Part shown: piece after piece, positions 7,372 to 16,336 of the stretch
How positions within the stretch are numbered: position 1 is the stretch's first letter
Layout: every line of letters starts with the position of its first letter
The notes under the pieces: model-generated
The model's input: the letters and a program-made list of their open reading frames with translations, nothing else
Told to the model about the DNA's origin: nothing
Database searches by the model: none
NCBI RefSeq assembly: GCF_006546835.1
Contig: NZ_VICB01000014.1
Coordinates: forward strand, 62,001 to 126,000
Source: Actinomyces johnsonii
Lineage (GTDB): Bacteria; Actinomycetota; Actinomycetes; Actinomycetales; Actinomycetaceae
Direction of reading: 5' to 3'
Length of the DNA stretch: 64,000 nucleotides
Position numbers and translations under genes: made by a program

Positions 7372-10300
7372 TTTGACTGTAACCTCTGTCACGGTGGCTT
7401 TGTAGGGGAACTCATCGGCCACATTGTTCTTGGGAAGCTGGGTCACCCGCACGACGATGGTGTCGACCTCTTGGGGCTTGTCGATCGTGAAGGTGGTGTT
7501 TCCCGCGGTGAAGGGGCCCTGGGCGAGTAGCGTGCCGCCACCGGCGTTGTTGATGTCCGTGGCGCGGACCTCGACCTGCCCGCCCTCATTGGTGCCTTGG
7601 AGGTCGATCTGCGAGACCTTGGCGGAAGACTTGAGCTTGATCTCGATATCGATCGGCTGTGCCAGCTCCGGGTTGCTGGTGTTGTGGGAGAACCAGGGAC
7701 GACTGGTGTCTCCGTCATTGAGGTACTTCTGGTTGTTGGCAGCCTGGGAGCTCGGGTTGTTGACAACGCTCACGCTGGCGATCTCGGGTGGGACTGCAGG
7801 TGCCTCGGTGGCAGGGGCAGACTGCTGCCCGCCACCGCCGGCGTTCTGGGAACTGGTCGAGGGAACGGTATCCGCGGCCGCGCGGTCCTTGTCCGCGAAG
7901 GGGATGCCGATTGTCTGATACACGATGTAGCTGGCCGCCCCCAGCGAGACCAGAACGATGAGGACGAGCGTGACCAGGACGCTGCCGGTGGTGCGCTGTT
8001 CCCGGCGGGCCGCCTCGGGGTCGATCTCCTCCTCGTCGTCATCCTCGAAGGCCGGGAAGCTACCGGTGAAGGGCTCGGCCGGAACCGGTGCGGGTCCGGG
8101 GACGGTCTCGGAGGCGGTCGACAGGACGTTCGGAATCGGGTTCGCGGGTCCGGTGACCTGGACATAGGTGTCGTCGGCCGGATGCTCCTGTGCCGCCGGA
8201 GATCCGGAGTGCTGCGGGTCGAATGCGGGTGCGGGTGGTGCGGTCGCGCCCGCACTGACCGAGGAGGTCTCGATGACTGCGGTGGCGTCCGTAGGCGCAT
8301 CGGCGCCAGCTGGCAGCGACGGCGCCTGGCCGGGCTGAACGGGTGCAGTCGCTGACGGGTTCGCCGTCGGGGCGACCGTGGCCCCCTTGCCGGCACCGCT
8401 GCGCCGCAGCCGATCCAGAACCCCGCGTGCCGCGTTGGCGACCCCGGCTCCTGCGGCTCCGGCATTTACAGCGCCGCCAGGAACACCAGCCGACGGCGAT
8501 GGACGCTGCGAGGCTGCTGGAATCGGCATCGAGCCCGATTCGTGGTAGCCGACCACGGGGTCCCAGGTTCCCAGTGAACGGGCCACCTCGGCTGCGGAGA
8601 TCGGTGGTTGGCTGCTCCAGGTGCGTTCACACAGCTCGTCCAGGATCGGGTCGATCCCCGGCACGAGCGTGGAGGGCTTGACCGGGACGCCGCCCAGACG
8701 GGGTGCGGAAGGGATACCGGGGCGCTTGCCCGGCCACCGGCCGGTCAGGCCGTAGTAGAGGATCTCCACCAGCGCGCGGGCATCGGCGCGGTCGGCGGCC
8801 GACGGGTCATGGCCTGCCACCCGGCTCTCCAGGTTCAGCGCGGCGGCCTCGATCCCCAGGCCGCTGACTTTGATCCTGCCATCGGGAAGAACGCGGATGG
8901 ACTCGGGAGACAGATTGAGGTGGTGCAGGCCCCTACGAGCACCGGCGTCGAGCGCCTGAGCAGTCTCGCCGATGATCGAACGCGCCTGCGCGGGGGGCAT
9001 GCCCCGGGAGACCAGAGAGGAGAACGTGCGCCCGGTCAGCGGCTCGGTGACGATGACCGAGGGCTCGGCGCGCTCGACGTCGTAGACCAGCTGGAGGCGC
9101 TGATCCTCGACCAGCACCGCTCTACTGGCCGACTCCAGGACGTTGTCGCGGTGAAGCGTCGCATCGGTGAGAACCAGGATCGTGACGTCTCGATCCAGGA
9201 TCGTGTCAACGCCACGGTGCCTGACAATACGCGGCAGCGTGGTGGACAGCGTTCCCAGGAGCCCGTAGCGACCACTGCCGATCGGCGTCGCCTCCGACAT
9301 GCGTCTCCTTCCTTGAGATGGTTGTCCATCTGAACCGGTTGATCCCATCGTAACCGTCTGAGGGCTCCGAACCGGGGTGATGTGGCTCGTGTGGGCAGAG
9401 GCATGGGAAGGGTGGGCGGCGGACTGTCCTGTGGCCACCCGGGAAGGGGGAATGCTGGCGGGCAGTGAGGGCGGGATACTTCCGGGAGTGTTGCCCGGGA
9501 AGCGCCCGGGCGTCTGGGAACGGCGGGAAGCCTCGGCCGCGTAGTCGGCGCTCGTGGGTGGCGGTGGGGCCGCTGCCTGCGAGGGCGCCGGTGGTCGGGG
9601 CGCGAGCGGGTAGGCCGGCTGCCCGTCCTGGGTGTAGCCCGCAGGTGCCTGTGACGGCCAACCGCCGGCAGGCTGTCGACCCATTTGACCCGGCTGTCCC
9701 CAGGGGTGGGTTTGCGCCTGCGAGGGGGGCGGCGGTGCGGGTGTGGCTGCCTGGGCGGAGCTGGAGGTGTAGCCAACAGCACCATATGCGGCCGGACCCG
9801 TCGAAAAATCTGACTGGGTGGCAGTGGACCGTGCCGGCGGCGGAGGCGGCGGCGCAGCCTGGGTTGCGGGCATCTGGGCGGTGGCATACGTCGTCGGCTC
9901 CGGCGGCGACAACCAGGCCGCGATCGCCAGGACCACTCTCCCGGGCGCACCGGGCAGACGGTGACCGATCGCGGACAGGATCCGTGAGAAGGGCCGGAAG
10001 GCGACGGCGATCTCCCCGATCTTCACCACGCGCCCCATAAGCAGGTAGATGATCGACATGACGGCCGCGACGATGGCGATGTGCCCGAAGGCCGCGAGCA
10101 TCTTGCCCAAGGAGGAGTCCCCATCGACATCGCCCATGAGCAGATTGAGGACGATCCCGGCGGCGACCGCTGGCGCCACCGCCATGACCAGACGCAAATG
10201 GGTGGTGATGATCTTACGACCGTCGAGGCTGGGCAGGTGGGAGCGCATCATGGGGATGACCACCGCGCAGCCCCCGATCTGGCTGATCGTGTTGGCCGCT

Positions 10301-11664
10301 CCCGCCCAGGTCATCCAGTGGTTGGCCGGGGCCATGAGGTAGGCCATGATGCACAGGACTACCGGGATGACGCCGACGACGACGTCGGCCAGGAGTAGCC
10401 GCTTGGTGTCGGAATAGGCCAGCATGACCCGCTGGGTCCCGAACCAGACGCCCTGCGGGACGATGCCCAGCGCCAGGGCGATGAGCATGGGGGCGCTGGC
10501 CTGGGCTTCGGGCAGGGTGATCGACGGCGTGAAGAGCTGGAGGGCCGGGACGGCCAGGACGCAGATGCCCGCCGTGGCCAGCACGGTGAAGACACCCGCC
10601 GAGCGCAGTCCCAGGGAGAGATCCTCACGCACTCCGGCGGCGTCCCCGGCCGCTGCCTTCTCGCTCATACGGGTGAACAGGGCGGTGATGATGGAGGTGA
10701 CCACCAGGGACTGCGGCAGCATGTAGATGAGATAGCCGTTGAGCCACATGGTGGTCGAGGGCACGATGACGTCTGCGTACTCGGGCTGCTCGGAGGCTGT
10801 GACCGCGTAGGAGCCCAGGTTGGAGGTGATCCAGTTGCTCAGGCTGGCCACGCCCACTCCGGCCAGCGCCCACAGGGCCACCTTGACGGTCTTGCCCAGC
10901 CCCAGGCCCCGCACCCCGAAGATAATGCGCGGCCGGAATCCGGAGCGCACCAGAGGGATGTAGAGAATCAAGGCCTGAACAGCGATACCCAGGGTGGTTG
11001 TCGCCCCGATAAGCGTGATCCGGGAAACGTCCCAGACCTCAGGTCCTTGGCCTGTGGTGTACCGGCCGTAGATATGGAGGTAGGCCAGGATCGAGGCGAT
11101 CGAGATGATGTTGTTGAGTACCGGGGACCACATATAGGGCCCGAAGCTCGAGCGTGCGTTGAGAACCTGTCCCCATAGCGCGTACAGACCGTAGAAGAAG
11201 ACCTGCGGCATGAACCAGAACGCGAAGGCGAAGGATAGCGTGCTCCACTGCCCCTGAGCCAAGGAGTTGGCATTGATGGCGAAGATGAGGGGCGCGGCCG
11301 CGGTAGCGATGCAGGTGACCACCAGCATGAGCGTGGCCGCAGCGGTCAGGAGCCGGTTGACGACCTCCTCGCCGTTGCGCCGTCGCAGCGCCTGGACGAT
11401 CTGCGGCACCAGGATCGCGTTAAGGATCCCGCCGATCATCATGTTGTACAGGTAGGTGGGCAGGTTGTTCGCCGTGTTGAAGGCGTCGGCGGCCCCCGAG
11501 CCGGTGGCGCCGAGCGCCATCACGATGAGGGCGTTGCGCACCATGCCCAGGATTCGGGAGACCAGGGTCCCCGAGGCCATGATGGCCGAGGATCGCGCCA
11601 GCGACGCCTGGCTGCGCCCCCGGGAGGAGGAGCGCCTGGCCCGTGCGTGCTTGATCATGCTCAT
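7369..11664 (-). CDS. murJ: lipid II flippase MurJ fused to a pseudokinase and extracellular domain
   Basis: A 1431-aa protein with at least four parts. Residues 30 to about 590 are the MurJ/MviN flippase (ASGTLVSRILGMVRNALI, many membrane segments), which moves lipid II across the membrane. About 590-785 is a low-complexity linker rich in Pro, Ala, Gln and Ser. About 789-1060 is a kinase-like domain that looks catalytically dead: the HRDLKPxN loop reads HLNLSPESI and the DFG position reads SGLG. A second acidic/Pro-rich linker leads to one membrane helix near 1225 (SVLVTLVLIVLVSLGAAS), then an external C-terminal domain resembling galactose-binding folds. This is the architecture of mycobacterial MviN (Rv3910), whose pseudokinase is phosphorylated by PknB and recruits FhaA; both partners are encoded in this window. 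It overlaps the DUF6049 gene by four bases (ATGA). An alternative ATG is two codons in. See the strong internal ribosome-binding site at 9305. Confidence 0.93.
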   Translation of the reverse strand: MSMIKHARARRSSSRGRSQASLARSSAIMASGTLVSRILGMVRNALIVMALGATGSGAADAFNTANNLPTYLYNMMIGGILNAILVPQIVQALRRRNGEEVVNRLLTAAATLMLVVTCIATAAAPLIFAINANSLAQGQWSTLSFAFAFWFMPQVFFYGLYALWGQVLNARSSFGPYMWSPVLNNIISIASILAYLHIYGRYTTGQGPEVWDVSRITLIGATTTLGIAVQALILYIPLVRSGFRPRIIFGVRGLGLGKTVKVALWALAGVGVASLSNWITSNLGSYAVTASEQPEYADVIVPSTTMWLNGYLIYMLPQSLVVTSIITALFTRMSEKAAAGDAAGVREDLSLGLRSAGVFTVLATAGICVLAVPALQLFTPSITLPEAQASAPMLIALALGIVPQGVWFGTQRVMLAYSDTKRLLLADVVVGVIPVVLCIMAYLMAPANHWMTWAGAANTISQIGGCAVVIPMMRSHLPSLDGRKIITTHLRLVMAVAPAVAAGIVLNLLMGDVDGDSSLGKMLAAFGHIAIVAAVMSIIYLLMGRVVKIGEIAVAFRPFSRILSAIGHRLPGAPGRVVLAIAAWLSPPEPTTYATAQMPATQAAPPPPPPARSTATQSDFSTGPAAYGAVGYTSSSAQAATPAPPPPSQAQTHPWGQPGQMGRQPAGGWPSQAPAGYTQDGQPAYPLAPRPPAPSQAAAPPPPTSADYAAEASRRSQTPGRFPGNTPGSIPPSLPASIPPSRVATGQSAAHPSHASAHTSHITPVRSPQTVTMGSTGSDGQPSQGRRRMSEATPIGSGRYGLLGTLSTTLPRIVRHRGVDTILDRDVTILVLTDATLHRDNVLESASRAVLVEDQRLQLVYDVERAEPSVIVTEPLTGRTFSSLVSRGMPPAQARSIIGETAQALDAGARRGLHHLNLSPESIRVLPDGRIKVSGLGIEAAALNLESRVAGHDPSAADRADARALVEILYYGLTGRWPGKRPGIPSAPRLGGVPVKPSTLVPGIDPILDELCERTWSSQPPISAAEVARSLGTWDPVVGYHESGSMPIPAASQRPSPSAGVPGGAVNAGAAGAGVANAARGVLDRLRRSGAGKGATVAPTANPSATAPVQPGQAPSLPAGADAPTDATAVIETSSVSAGATAPPAPAFDPQHSGSPAAQEHPADDTYVQVTGPANPIPNVLSTASETVPGPAPVPAEPFTGSFPAFEDDDEEEIDPEAARREQRTTGSVLVTLVLIVLVSLGAASYIVYQTIGIPFADKDRAAADTVPSTSSQNAGGGGQQSAPATEAPAVPPEIASVSVVNNPSSQAANNQKYLNDGDTSRPWFSHNTSNPELAQPIDIEIKLKSSAKVSQIDLQGTNEGGQVEVRATDINNAGGGTLLAQGPFTAGNTTFTIDKPQEVDTIVVRVTQLPKNNVADEFPYKATVTEVTVK
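9305..9314 (-). promoter_or_regulatory. strong internal Shine-Dalgarno inside murJ
   Basis: On the minus strand AAGGAAGGAG is followed four bases later by ATG at 9300 (codon 789, MSEATPIGSG), in frame with the long murJ reading frame and exactly at the start of the pseudokinase domain. It could drive separate translation of a pseudokinase-plus-membrane-anchor protein. Confidence 0.6.
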
Positions 11665-14165
11665 GCCGTCTCCTGTGCTGCCGGGGTCACCGCGGTGCGG
11701 CGGCCTCGTCGTACTGTCCTCACAGTACCGATCACCACGATGGAGACAAGGATGCCGACGATGATGCCGGTGCCCCGGCTCTCCCAGTCAGCGCGGACTC
11801 TCATGTGGACGGTGGTGGGCGTGCCCACGGTGGTGCCGTCTGCGGCGAGCACCTGGACCGTCAGGCCCACGTCGCCCGAGCCGACGGCTTGGATCGGCAC
11901 CGTGACCTTGGCCTGCTGGTGCGCGGGAACGGTCACGGTCGTGGTGCGTGGGACCTGGAGGCGCTTGTTGTCCGAGACCAGGTAGACCTGGACGGTGACC
12001 TTCTGGTCCAGGGACGAGGTGATCCGCACCGGCAGCTGGGCCTCGGAGCTGATGAGGTTGATGGTTGATGACGGAACTGCGGCCAGCGAGGATGTGACGC
12101 CTGCTCCGGCCGCCTCGGCGGTTGGAATTTGAGCGTCACGGGTGGCGGAGTCGGCCCGCCAGGACGCCGAGGAGACGACGGTCTCCAGATCCGTGTAGTC
12201 GCCTAGCAGCGCAGCCGGGTTGGAGAGCACCGAGGACACCGATTGCAGGGTGCTGGCCGTGCCGGCGGCCGCGGCGAGGGTCGCCGCGGGCAGCTCGTCG
12301 TTGTCGGTCACCCTGTCCGGCGGCTCGGAGCGCTCGATCCCCGAGGTCCCCTCATCGACGGCCTCGACCTCCGCCCGGGCGTGCTCCTCGAGGGTGCTCA
12401 AGGACTGGGGCTGGGCCCAAGAGGTGGAGTGCAGGGCGTCCACGCGCTCTTGCAGAGCGGTGGGGTCCGCGCTGGAGGCCGCTTGACGGGGCATCGCCAC
12501 GACGATGTCGCGCTCGAGCGCCGGGGCCTGACGGGTCAGGATCGCGCTGTCGCCGCGCAGCAACTGGCGGGTATCGAGCTCCGCGGCCTGAGGAGACTGG
12601 GTGGATGGGGCGGCCTGTTGAGCCTGGTCGGCGGTGCCGACCTCGGGTGTCCTACTGGCGAGTGCCTCGGACAGGGACTGCTCGGGGAGCAGGACCGCGC
12701 GGTCCCCGAGCGCACCGAGTCCGGAGGGGGTGTAGGTGAGCTCATCGGCCACCGGCAAAGAGGTCGGTGAGGCGATGATGGTGGATGTCGATTGCGGCAG
12801 CACGTCGACCGTGGCGGAGTCCGTGATGCTGGAGGCCGGCCAGGCCAGTGAGGCCGGCGCCCCCGCCTTGACGATGGCCGACTCCCGGGTGCGCTGCGTG
12901 GCGGTCTCGATGAGACTCGTCTGCTGCAGATGGGCCAGTGCTGCGGTATCGGAGTCGCCCCACGGAAGGGCCACGAGACTGCCCGTGCCGATGGCCCGCA
13001 CAAGGGCGGCGGAGAGTTGGGTGACGTCGTCGGGGGTCTTGGTCGGCGGCGATGTCGCGGTCGCGCTCGCCGAGGGCGAGGGCGGCGCCGAGGATTTCGG
13101 CGACGGACCGGCAGTCGCCGAGGGCTCCGCCGTGGACGGCGATGATGAGTCGCCACCCTGAGGTGTCTGAGGGGCACCCTCGGACGCCGAAGACCGGGAA
13201 CCGCCGTTACGGGCGGCCTCCTCTAGGCTGGCCGAGGTCACGCCCAGGGCCTCGACGAGCGCAGGGTCGACGGCCACGACGACGTCGTCGCCGGCCATGC
13301 CCAGCAGGCCGAGGACCCGGCTGTGGATACGGGTGAGGGCCTCCTTGCGCTCCTGGTTACGCGGACCGGCCAGAACTGCCGTCTCCTGTGCGGAGGCGGT
13401 CACCGGGATGAAGGCGGTCAGGCGCACCGGGGCGACGGAGGCGCCGTTGTCCCACACGAGGATGCTGCGGTCCTGGGCAAGGGAGCTGCCTTGGGACTCC
13501 AGTTTGACGGCGATGCCGCGCGGCCCCCACTGGTCGGCGCTGGTCAGCGGCAGCTCGTCGGCCGGAACGGTGATGGAGAACTGGGTGACCTCGCCCGGCT
13601 GGAGGTCGCGCCCCAATGGGACCGTCAACGGGTCCGACAGCCCCGACTCGTCGGTCCCGTTCAGCCATTTGGTCAGACCCAGGCTCGTCACCTCCGTGGA
13701 TCGCTGCACTCGCGTCACTAGATCCACCCCGGTGACGACCTGGCCGGTTCCGTTGGTGATGGTGCCGCTCAGCACCAGGTCCTGGTCGCTGTGCAGCACC
13801 TCGGGGGTCAGGGCATCGATACTCAAGGTCACCTGGTCGGCGACCACCTTGGTGCGCGGGGTCTGCGAGTCCTCGGCGCTCTGGTCCGAGGGCCCGGTCT
13901 TCAGGGTCTTCTCCGCCGGGGCTGACGGTGAGATCGACGGCTTCGTCGGCGCTCCGGGTGCGATGTCGGCAGAGATCCCGGCGGGTCCAGCGCCCGGGGC
14001 GCTGGCCGGAGCAGAGTCCGCCCACGCTGCCGGCAGGGCTATCAACGGCCACGCCACCAGGCCTACCACGCCCAGCAGGACGGCAATGGCCACCACCGCC
14101 CTGCTCCGCAGCCCGGAGCCCAGTGTGGCGACCACCTTTGCGCACAGATTGGTGGCGCAGGTCAT
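11661..14165 (-). CDS. DUF6049 family secreted membrane-anchored protein (Rv3909-like)
   Basis: An 834-aa protein with an N-terminal signal segment (about residues 20-48, ending AAWADSAPAS), a Ser/Pro-rich region, a large extracytoplasmic part, and one C-terminal membrane helix (GTGIIVGILVSIVVIGTV) with a short Arg-rich tail. The beta-rich start (VTLSIDALTPEVLHSDQDLVL) suggests an Ig-like fold. It sits between a mutT4-like gene and murJ, as Rv3909 does in mycobacteria, and overlaps both by four bases (ATGA), so the three are translationally coupled. The function is unknown; a role at the envelope together with MurJ is inferred from the fixed order. Confidence 0.85.
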   Translation of the reverse strand: MTCATNLCAKVVATLGSGLRSRAVVAIAVLLGVVGLVAWPLIALPAAWADSAPASAPGAGPAGISADIAPGAPTKPSISPSAPAEKTLKTGPSDQSAEDSQTPRTKVVADQVTLSIDALTPEVLHSDQDLVLSGTITNGTGQVVTGVDLVTRVQRSTEVTSLGLTKWLNGTDESGLSDPLTVPLGRDLQPGEVTQFSITVPADELPLTSADQWGPRGIAVKLESQGSSLAQDRSILVWDNGASVAPVRLTAFIPVTASAQETAVLAGPRNQERKEALTRIHSRVLGLLGMAGDDVVVAVDPALVEALGVTSASLEEAARNGGSRSSASEGAPQTPQGGDSSSPSTAEPSATAGPSPKSSAPPSPSASATATSPPTKTPDDVTQLSAALVRAIGTGSLVALPWGDSDTAALAHLQQTSLIETATQRTRESAIVKAGAPASLAWPASSITDSATVDVLPQSTSTIIASPTSLPVADELTYTPSGLGALGDRAVLLPEQSLSEALASRTPEVGTADQAQQAAPSTQSPQAAELDTRQLLRGDSAILTRQAPALERDIVVAMPRQAASSADPTALQERVDALHSTSWAQPQSLSTLEEHARAEVEAVDEGTSGIERSEPPDRVTDNDELPAATLAAAAGTASTLQSVSSVLSNPAALLGDYTDLETVVSSASWRADSATRDAQIPTAEAAGAGVTSSLAAVPSSTINLISSEAQLPVRITSSLDQKVTVQVYLVSDNKRLQVPRTTTVTVPAHQQAKVTVPIQAVGSGDVGLTVQVLAADGTTVGTPTTVHMRVRADWESRGTGIIVGILVSIVVIGTVRTVRRGRRTAVTPAAQETA

Positions 14166-14671
14166 CCGTCCCCCACCAGGATGTCCCAGGCCGCGGCCAC
14201 GATACGGCGCTCGTTGGGATAGGCCAGACGGTGGGAGACGTCGTCCAGGGCGACCCACTCGACGTCCTCGGCCTCGTGGTCCGGATCGTTCTCCGTGGTC
14301 AGGGTCCCGCTGACCGCCTCCAGCAGAAAGTGATGAACCACCTTGTGGACGCGGTGCTCCTGACCGGCGAACCAGTAGTCGATCGTCGCCAGGTGCAGAA
14401 GCACCCGGCCGGTGATCCCGGTCTCCTCCATGATCTCGCGGACCGCGGCCTGCTCGGGCGTCTCGGCGCCCTCCAGGTGCCCTTTGGGCAGGCACCACTC
14501 CAACCGGCCGCCCCGGTTGCGCCGGGCGATGACCGCCGTGAAGGCCTGCCCGTTCTGAACGTCGACGACCAGGCCTCCGGCACTGGTCTCGTTGACGATC
14601 GGCAAAGCGCGCGCACTCGCCCGATGAGCCGGGTTTCCGGCGCGGGGTGTGCGAGTGCGTGGCGAGGGCAT
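14162..14671 (-). CDS. NUDIX hydrolase, MutT4-like
   Basis: A 169-aa pyrophosphohydrolase with a full NUDIX box: GHLEGAETPEQAAVREIMEETGI, positioned about residues 65-87 and matching GX5EX7REUXEEXGU. It may clean up oxidised or unusual nucleotides; the substrate is not deducible. The divergent neighbour pcnA and the DUF6049 gene downstream reproduce the mycobacterial pcnA-mutT4-Rv3909-mviN order. The start at 14671 directly follows a leaderless promoter, so no ribosome-binding site is expected. Confidence 0.9.
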   Translation of the reverse strand: MPSPRTRTPRAGNPAHRASARALPIVNETSAGGLVVDVQNGQAFTAVIARRNRGGRLEWCLPKGHLEGAETPEQAAVREIMEETGITGRVLLHLATIDYWFAGQEHRVHKVVHHFLLEAVSGTLTTENDPDHEAEDVEWVALDDVSHRLAYPNERRIVAAAWDILVGDG

Positions 14672-14677
14672 AGGGAC

Positions 14678-14683
14678 ACTCTA
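14678..14683 (-). promoter_or_regulatory. leaderless -10 box of the mutT4 operon
   Basis: TAGAGT on the minus strand, followed by exactly six bases and then ATG. Transcription would begin at or near the start codon. Confidence 0.7.
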
Positions 14684-14847
14684 GGGCGTCGAGGCCGCCG
14701 GATGTCTCTGGCCGAGTACGTCGTCGCACACAGCCGCACCGCCCGTGGGCGCGGCATGTGTGAAATACGCGAGACGGTCCTCACGACGGCGCCGACGGTG
14801 CTGTCGACGACGGCGCGCTGGGCGGGGTTCATGGCAGGCTTGGGCCG

Positions 14848-16326
14848 ATGACTGCGCACCCCGATCCCTCCGATCCCATGGACTCCGCTGAGAACCGCGG
14901 CCTGACCCGGCGGGCCCGAGCGGCCCTCGAGGGGCTGCCCCCCGCCCTGGCCGCCCTGGGGCACGCCTTCGTGCGCGCCGGGCATGAGATCGCGCTTGTC
15001 GGCGGGCCCGTGAGGGACGCCTTCCTCGGCGTCGCCCCCCACGACCTGGACCTGACCACCTCGGCCCGCCCCGAGCAGACCGAGAGGATCCTGGCCGCCT
15101 GGGGCGAAACCACCTGGGACATGGGCCGGGCCTTCGGCACTATCGGTGCGCGCAAGGGCAGCACCATCGTGGAGGTCACCACCTACCGCACGGAGGCCTA
15201 CGAGGTCGGCTCGCGCAAACCCCGGGTCACCTACGGCGACACCCTCGCCGGGGACCTCACCCGCCGCGACTTCACCGTCAACGCCATGGCACTGCGCCTG
15301 CCCGACCTCGAGCTTGTCGACCCCTGCGGCGGCCTGGCCGACCTGACCGCCGGCGTGCTGCGCACCCCCGTCAGCGCCGAGCAGTCCTTCGACGACGACC
15401 CCCTGCGCATCATGCGGGCCGCCCGCTTCGCCGCCCAGCTCGGCTTCGACGTCGAGATGGACGTCATGAAGGCCATGGAGGACATGGCCTCCCGCCTGGA
15501 GATCGTCTCCGCCGAGCGCGTGCGCGCCGAGCTCGAGCGCCTGCTGGTCAGCCCCCAGCCCCGACGCGGACTGGAGCTGCTGGTCCACACCGGCGTGGCC
15601 GACGTCGTCCTGCCCGAACTGAGCGCCCTGCGCGAGACCGTCGACGAGCACAAGCGCCACAAGGACGTCTACGAGCACACCCTGACCGTTCTGGATCAGG
15701 CCATCGACCTGGAGACCGGTCCCGACGGGCCCGTCCCCGGACCCGACCTGGTCCTGCGCCTGGCCGCGATCCTCCACGACATCGGCAAGCCCGCCACCCG
15801 CCGCTTCCTGCCCGACGGCACCGTCACCTTCCACGGCCACGACCACGTCGGCGCCCGGATGGCGGCCAAGCGCCTGCGGGCGCTGCGCTTCGACAAGCAG
15901 ACCATCAAGGACGTCTCGCGCCTGGTCGAGCTCCACCTGCGCTTCCACGGGTATGCGGACTCCGCTTGGTCGGACTCGGCCGTGCGCCGCTACGCCACCG
16001 ACGCCGGCCAGCTCCTGGAACGCCTCCACCGGCTCACCCGTGCCGACGTCACCACCCGCAACCGCCGCAAGGCCGCCATGCTGGACCGCGCCTACGACGA
16101 CCTCGAAGAGCGCATCGAGGCCCTGCGCGCCGCCGAGGAGCTGGCCGCCATCCGCCCCGACCTCGACGGCGGCCAGATCATGGCCGAGCTCGACGTGCCC
16201 CCCGGGCCGATCGTCGGCGAGGCCTACCGCTTCCTCATGGATCTGCGCATGGAGAAGGGGCCGATCGGCGAGGACCTGGCACGGCAGGCGCTGCGCTCCT
16301 GGTGGGCGGCCCGTCAGAAGAGCTGA
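14848..16326 (+). CDS. pcnA: CCA tRNA nucleotidyltransferase
   Basis: Adds or repairs the 3' CCA of tRNAs; this is needed here because the tRNA-Leu in the window does not encode CCA. The 492-aa protein has the nucleotidyltransferase head GGPVRDAFLG at residues 52-61 with the catalytic D-x-D in HDLDLTTS (66-68), RRDFTVNAMA, the DDPLRIMRAARFAAQLGF segment, and a C-terminal HD phosphohydrolase domain (LAAILHDIGKP). An imperfect -10 box, CAGGCT, lies seven bases before the ATG and no clear ribosome-binding site is visible, so this may also be a leaderless start. It is divergent from mutT4. Confidence 0.95.
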   Translation: MTAHPDPSDPMDSAENRGLTRRARAALEGLPPALAALGHAFVRAGHEIALVGGPVRDAFLGVAPHDLDLTTSARPEQTERILAAWGETTWDMGRAFGTIGARKGSTIVEVTTYRTEAYEVGSRKPRVTYGDTLAGDLTRRDFTVNAMALRLPDLELVDPCGGLADLTAGVLRTPVSAEQSFDDDPLRIMRAARFAAQLGFDVEMDVMKAMEDMASRLEIVSAERVRAELERLLVSPQPRRGLELLVHTGVADVVLPELSALRETVDEHKRHKDVYEHTLTVLDQAIDLETGPDGPVPGPDLVLRLAAILHDIGKPATRRFLPDGTVTFHGHDHVGARMAAKRLRALRFDKQTIKDVSRLVELHLRFHGYADSAWSDSAVRRYATDAGQLLERLHRLTRADVTTRNRRKAAMLDRAYDDLEERIEALRAAEELAAIRPDLDGGQIMAELDVPPGPIVGEAYRFLMDLRMEKGPIGEDLARQALRSWWAARQKS

Positions 16327-16336
16327 GGGTGAGAGA

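Noticed and set aside
15953-16336. longer N-terminus for the Gfo/Idh oxidoreductase
   Set aside because: The extension is the shifted frame of pcnA; the ribosome-binding site and Rossmann start support GTG 16337.
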